In this document: positions 34,000 to 36,755 of the stretch, piece after piece
Layout of the letters: the number at the start of each line of letters is the position of its first letter
Position numbering within the stretch: position 1 is the stretch's first letter
DNA from: Planctomycetales bacterium
GTDB taxonomy: Bacteria; Planctomycetota; Phycisphaerae; Sedimentisphaerales; Anaerohalosphaeraceae
Reading direction: 5' to 3'
Assembly: GCA_022615575.1 (NCBI GenBank)
Contig: JAKEGM010000112.1
Location: 1 to 36,755, forward strand
DNA length: 36,755 nucleotides
Notes under the pieces: generated by a model
Databases searched by the model: none
What the model was told of the DNA's origin: nothing
What the model saw: only the letters and a program-made list of their open reading frames with translations
Made by a program: the position numbers and the translations under genes

Positions 34000-35211
34000 T
34001 TATTTTATCTTTAATTTTGCGAATTTGCGTTTGCCCACCTGCACAACCATCCCCTCCACGGGGGCAATTTGGGTCGAAGGGTCAGCGATACGCTCATCGT
34101 TAATCCGTACGCCCCCCTGTATGCACATCCGTCTGGCCTCGCCGCCGGTTGCCACCAGACCGCACTGCATCAGCAGCTTGCTGACCATCATCGGCTCGGC
34201 GGCGACAGGCACTTCCGGCATATCATCGGGCAATTGGTTTTGGGCAAACACCCGTTCAAACTCCGCCGCAGCGGTTTCGGCGGCTTCAACTCCATAAAAT
34301 TGCTTCACAATCAGCTTGCCCAATCTGACCTTGGCTTCTTTCGGGTGCGTTTTGGCGGCATCGCAAAGCACCTTGATTTCGTCGGCGGGGATGTCCGTCA
34401 GCAGGGTGTAGTAGTTTTCCATCAGTGCATCAGGGATGCTCATCGTCTTGCCGAACATATCGGTCGGCGAATCGGTCACGCCGATATAATTGCCCTTGGA
34501 TTTGCTCATCTTCAAAACGCCGTCCAGCCCCACCAGAATCGGCATGGTAATCACAATCTGCGGTTTTTGCCCGTCGATTTTCTGCAGGTCCCGGCCAACC
34601 AGGTTGTTATACGTCTGGTCGGTGCCGCCCAGCTCGACATCGCTTTTGATCGCGACGGAGTCAAAGCCCTGCATCAGCGGATACAAAAACTCGTGCACGC
34701 CGATCGGTTCGCCTTTTTTGTAGCGAATCTCGAAGGTATCGCGCTCGAGCATCCGGGCGACGGTCATTGAGGCGGTCAGCTTGATAATATCCGCCAAGCG
34801 CAGGTCGGCCAGCCACTCGCTGTTGTACCGTACCTCGACCTTGTCCGGCGACATATCGAGAATCTTGCCGGCCTGCTCAAAATACGTTTGGGCGTTCTGT
34901 TTAATCTGTTCCGGCGACAGCATGGGGCGGGTCGTGTTTTGCCCTGTCGGGTCGCCGATGCGGGCGGTATAATCGCCGATAATCAGCACGGCTTTGTGGC
35001 CTAAGTCCTGAAACTGCCTAAGCTTGCGCAAAACAACCGTATGCCCCAGGTGAATGTCCGGCGCTGTGGGGTCCATGCCCAGTTTGGCGCGAAGCTGGCG
35101 GCCCTCTTTGGCCGCTTCGGCCAAACGCTGGGCCAGTTCATCTTCGCGGAACACTTCCACGGTGCCGCGTTTGAGCAGTTTAACCTGTTCTGCAATGTTA
35201 TTTGTCATCAT
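34000..35211 (-). CDS. tyrS: Tyrosyl-tRNA synthetase
   Basis: Charges tRNA-Tyr. The 403-residue class I enzyme shows the HIGH-type motif in DPTAPDIHLGHTVVLRKL (about 47-64), GDYTARIGDPTGQ, the tyrosine-site region GGTDQTYNNLVGRDLQ, the KMSKS loop VLKMSKSKGNYIG, and a C-terminal S4 RNA-binding domain (about 340-403, GEARRMCIQGGVRINDE). The HLGH and KMSKS details match the TyrZ-like subtype rather than E. coli TyrS. ATGATG gives two candidate starts one codon apart. Promoter at 35254-35282. Confidence 0.96.
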   Translation of the reverse strand: MMTNNIAEQVKLLKRGTVEVFREDELAQRLAEAAKEGRQLRAKLGMDPTAPDIHLGHTVVLRKLRQFQDLGHKAVLIIGDYTARIGDPTGQNTTRPMLSPEQIKQNAQTYFEQAGKILDMSPDKVEVRYNSEWLADLRLADIIKLTASMTVARMLERDTFEIRYKKGEPIGVHEFLYPLMQGFDSVAIKSDVELGGTDQTYNNLVGRDLQKIDGQKPQIVITMPILVGLDGVLKMSKSKGNYIGVTDSPTDMFGKTMSIPDALMENYYTLLTDIPADEIKVLCDAAKTHPKEAKVRLGKLIVKQFYGVEAAETAAAEFERVFAQNQLPDDMPEVPVAAEPMMVSKLLMQCGLVATGGEARRMCIQGGVRINDERIADPSTQIAPVEGMVVQVGKRKFAKLKIK

Positions 35212-35253
35212 TTTGTACCCAAAAAAGCTTTGTTTTCATACTCAAAGAGAGGA

Positions 35254-35282
35254 ATTATAGCACCCAAGCCCCCGGCAGGCAA
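35254..35282 (-). promoter_or_regulatory. Promoter of tyrS
   Basis: On the minus strand TTGCCT (35282-35277), 17 bp, perfect TATAAT (35259-35254). Transcription would start near 35247, about 36 bases before the ATG. No T-box-like element was seen. Confidence 0.6.
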
Positions 35283-35294
35283 TAAGATAGTCCG

Positions 35295-35312
35295 CTTCCC
35301 CGTTCGGGGAAG
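35295..35312. repeat. Hairpin between pcm and tyrS
   Basis: CTTCCCC-GTTC-GGGGAAG, a 7-bp stem with tetraloop, without a T-run. It sits after the pcm stop and before the tyrS promoter and may end the pcm message. Confidence 0.4.
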
Positions 35313-35343
35313 GACCGAACATCCGGGATTCGGGGCGCCTGTG

Positions 35344-36012
35344 TTACATTTCTTCGGAGTAACCGTATTTGCCGACCAGCGGAACAAACCGGCAGCCGCA
35401 TATATTCCGTATGGAAAGCTGTTCTTTGTGTTTTTGGGCAACAACCAGTTCCTGTGTCCACTGACCGCCAATGGGAGCAACCAGCAGGCCGCCTTCGGCA
35501 AGCTGAGCTGTCAGCGGCGCGGGTATTTGCGGCACGCCGGCGGTAACCATGATGCGGTCGAACCGCCTGTCTTCGGGCCAGCCGGCACTGCCGTCTCCGA
35601 TGAAGAATTCGATATTGTTCAATCCCAGCTCCGCCAGAACGGTCTGGGCAGATTGGGCCAATTCGCCAAACCGCTCGATGGTATAGACCTTTGCGGCCAG
35701 TTTGGCCAGAATCGCCGTCTGATAGCCGCTGCCGGTACCAATTTCCAGCACCACCTCGCCGCCGCGAAGCGCAAGACATTGCGTCATCAGCGCCACGATA
35801 TACGGCTGGCTGATTGTCTGGCTCATCCCGATGGGCAGGGGGTAATCGTCATAGCTTTGGCCGGCGTATTTAGCCGGCACAAACGCTTCCCGCGGAATCG
35901 CACCCATGGCCTCCAGAACGCGCGCATCGCGGATATCCCGACCCCGCAGGTCGGCCTCAACCATTACCCGTCGAGCGATTTCATAGCGGTTTTTTTCATC
36001 AAAACTGACCAT
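35344..36012 (-). CDS. pcm: Protein-L-isoaspartate O-methyltransferase
   Basis: Repairs isoaspartyl sites in aged proteins using S-adenosylmethionine. From the ATG at 36012 the product has 222 residues: the N-terminal MVEADLRGRDIRDARVLEAM, the family PREAFVPAKYAGQSYDDYPLPIG with TISQPYIVALMTQ, the SAM loop VVLEIGTGSGYQTAIL (about 84-99), and the FDRIMVTAGVPQIP segment. An ORF start at 36051 adds 13 residues and is less likely because it would intrude on the divergent gene's promoter space. It is transcribed away from the Hpt gene. Confidence 0.94.
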   Translation of the reverse strand: MVSFDEKNRYEIARRVMVEADLRGRDIRDARVLEAMGAIPREAFVPAKYAGQSYDDYPLPIGMSQTISQPYIVALMTQCLALRGGEVVLEIGTGSGYQTAILAKLAAKVYTIERFGELAQSAQTVLAELGLNNIEFFIGDGSAGWPEDRRFDRIMVTAGVPQIPAPLTAQLAEGGLLVAPIGGQWTQELVVAQKHKEQLSIRNICGCRFVPLVGKYGYSEEM

Positions 36013-36123
36013 GATGGAGTTTATGATGGGCTTTGGGCGGCAAAGATGCAATGAAAATCCGGATTTCCCTGTTATGTTTTATGTCAATTTGGCCGACGTT
36101 GTAAAGAACAGGAACACTATGCT

Positions 36124-36534
36124 ATGGATAACCGAAAAACGCCCCAAAATAATACCTGTATCGGCTGCCCGATTGACTGGGAGGATGTCTTTGGCCGGAT
36201 TGGCGATGAATCCATCATCGGCGAGTTCGCGGCCGCGTTTCTTAAAAACAGCCAGGCATTGATTCTTGCGCTCAAAAACGCGGTTAACACCCTCGGTCCC
36301 GAACAAGTTGAACTCTATGCCCATGCCATGAAAGGGTCTGCCTCGAATATGGGCGCGATTAATCTTGCCAAAAAGGCCTGGCAGCTGGAGAAAGCCGCCG
36401 CCGACAAGACCCTGGCCGACGCGGGTGTTTTATTTGCGGCGATCGAAGAAGAACATGCCGACCTGAAGGCCTTTCTCGGGCATTCCGACTGGATGCAGCA
36501 GGCAAAAAACGCCGTAACGATAAAAGTGCCGTAA
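36124..36534 (+). CDS. Hpt-domain phosphotransfer protein
   Basis: A 136-residue protein made of a single histidine-containing phosphotransfer domain: IDWEDVFGRIGDESIIGEFAAAFL at 17-40, then ELYAHAMKGSASNMGA (64-79) where His67 should be the phospho-acceptor, followed by the closing helices. Hpt modules relay phosphate between hybrid kinases and response regulators. No kinase or regulator is adjacent, so its partners lie elsewhere. An N-terminal CIGCP adds two cysteines of unknown role. Intergenic DNA shared with pcm is about 110 bases. Confidence 0.85.
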   Translation: MDNRKTPQNNTCIGCPIDWEDVFGRIGDESIIGEFAAAFLKNSQALILALKNAVNTLGPEQVELYAHAMKGSASNMGAINLAKKAWQLEKAAADKTLADAGVLFAAIEEEHADLKAFLGHSDWMQQAKNAVTIKVP

Positions 36535-36589
36535 TGGCGACAAGATCTGCCCAATTCCTTGAAACACCTGTTCAGCTACCGAATTTCTC

Positions 36590-36618
36590 TTGTCCGCGCT
36601 CTCTCTGCGCGCGATAAT
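36590..36618 (+). promoter_or_regulatory. Promoter of the terminal lipoprotein gene
   Basis: TTGTCC (36590-36595), 17-bp spacer, GATAAT (36613-36618). Predicted start near 36625, a 44-base leader, AAGGAG at 36656 and ATG at 36669. Confidence 0.55.
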
Positions 36619-36668
36619 TTACAGACGTTTCGAAAAGGACCCTGAAAAAGAACTCAAGGAGAGCAAAA

Positions 36669-36755
36669 ATGAACTCATCGCGCACAGTTATTTCAACGGT
36701 TTTATTGCTGGTCATTGCCGGATGTGTTCCGTCGCTGCACGAATTATGGACACCG
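36669..36755 (+). CDS. Lipoprotein, N-terminal fragment
   Basis: The first 29 codons of a gene cut by the window edge. The start is supported by AAGGAG seven bases upstream. It encodes a signal peptide MNSSRTVISTVLLLVIAGC with a lipobox IAGC at 16-19, followed by VPSLHELWTP. Lipid attachment to that Cys is the natural prediction. The rest is not in the window; family unknown. Confidence 0.75.
   Translation, partial: MNSSRTVISTVLLLVIAGCVPSLHELWTP

Overview
The window reads as a chromosomal segment of a Planctomycetota-like bacterium, perhaps near Phycisphaerae. This is inferred from gene content only: a LamG adhesin tail, short lipoproteins, an Obg/DRG-type GTPase with TGS domain, a cytoplasmic parvulin, both GluRS and GlnRS, and frequent absence of strong Shine-Dalgarno sites. 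No rRNA, tRNA, phage, transposase or CRISPR array was seen.

Layout. 1-2900: tail of a LamG protein, an isochorismatase-fold protein lacking the usual cysteine, then trmB-rsmG-cupin. 2900-6110: a gene-poor zone around dnaA. It holds a 31-codon minus-strand ORF with its own promoter and terminator, a candidate small RNA carrying two CCUCCU (anti-Shine-Dalgarno-like) segments, and a likely replication origin with DnaA boxes upstream of dnaA. 6112-12841: a parvulin gene, then the leucine operon: promoter, a 26-codon leader with four consecutive Leu codons, leuA, leuC, leuD, a solitary DNA methyltransferase, leuB and a terminator. 12847-16081: an S23-type four-helix-bundle gene bounded by 25-bp inverted repeats, an Obg/DRG-like GTPase, and a 575-residue protein of unknown function with transglutaminase-like Cys/His positions.

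16110-23226 is a minus-strand block: gltX, a PfkB-family sugar kinase, thpR, recA and alaS. 23227-24016 has no convincing gene. 24017-26847 carries glnS and an AI-2E-family permease; 26984-28939 is an ABC-F ATPase on the minus strand. 29073-33115 has a small lipoprotein with a consensus promoter, then cdaA (c-di-AMP synthase), a YbbR-domain protein and a CstA-type carrier. 33124-36012 is on the minus strand: tyrS and pcm, and a hypothetical gene with a GTGA-coupled 70-codon partner. The window closes with an Hpt-domain protein and the start of a lipoprotein.

The best supported new observation is the leucine-codon leader ahead of leuA, which resembles enterobacterial leuL but has no obvious intrinsic attenuator. 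Next are the microprotein unit, the CCUCCU small RNA candidate beside dnaA, and the S23 gene bounded by inverted repeats.
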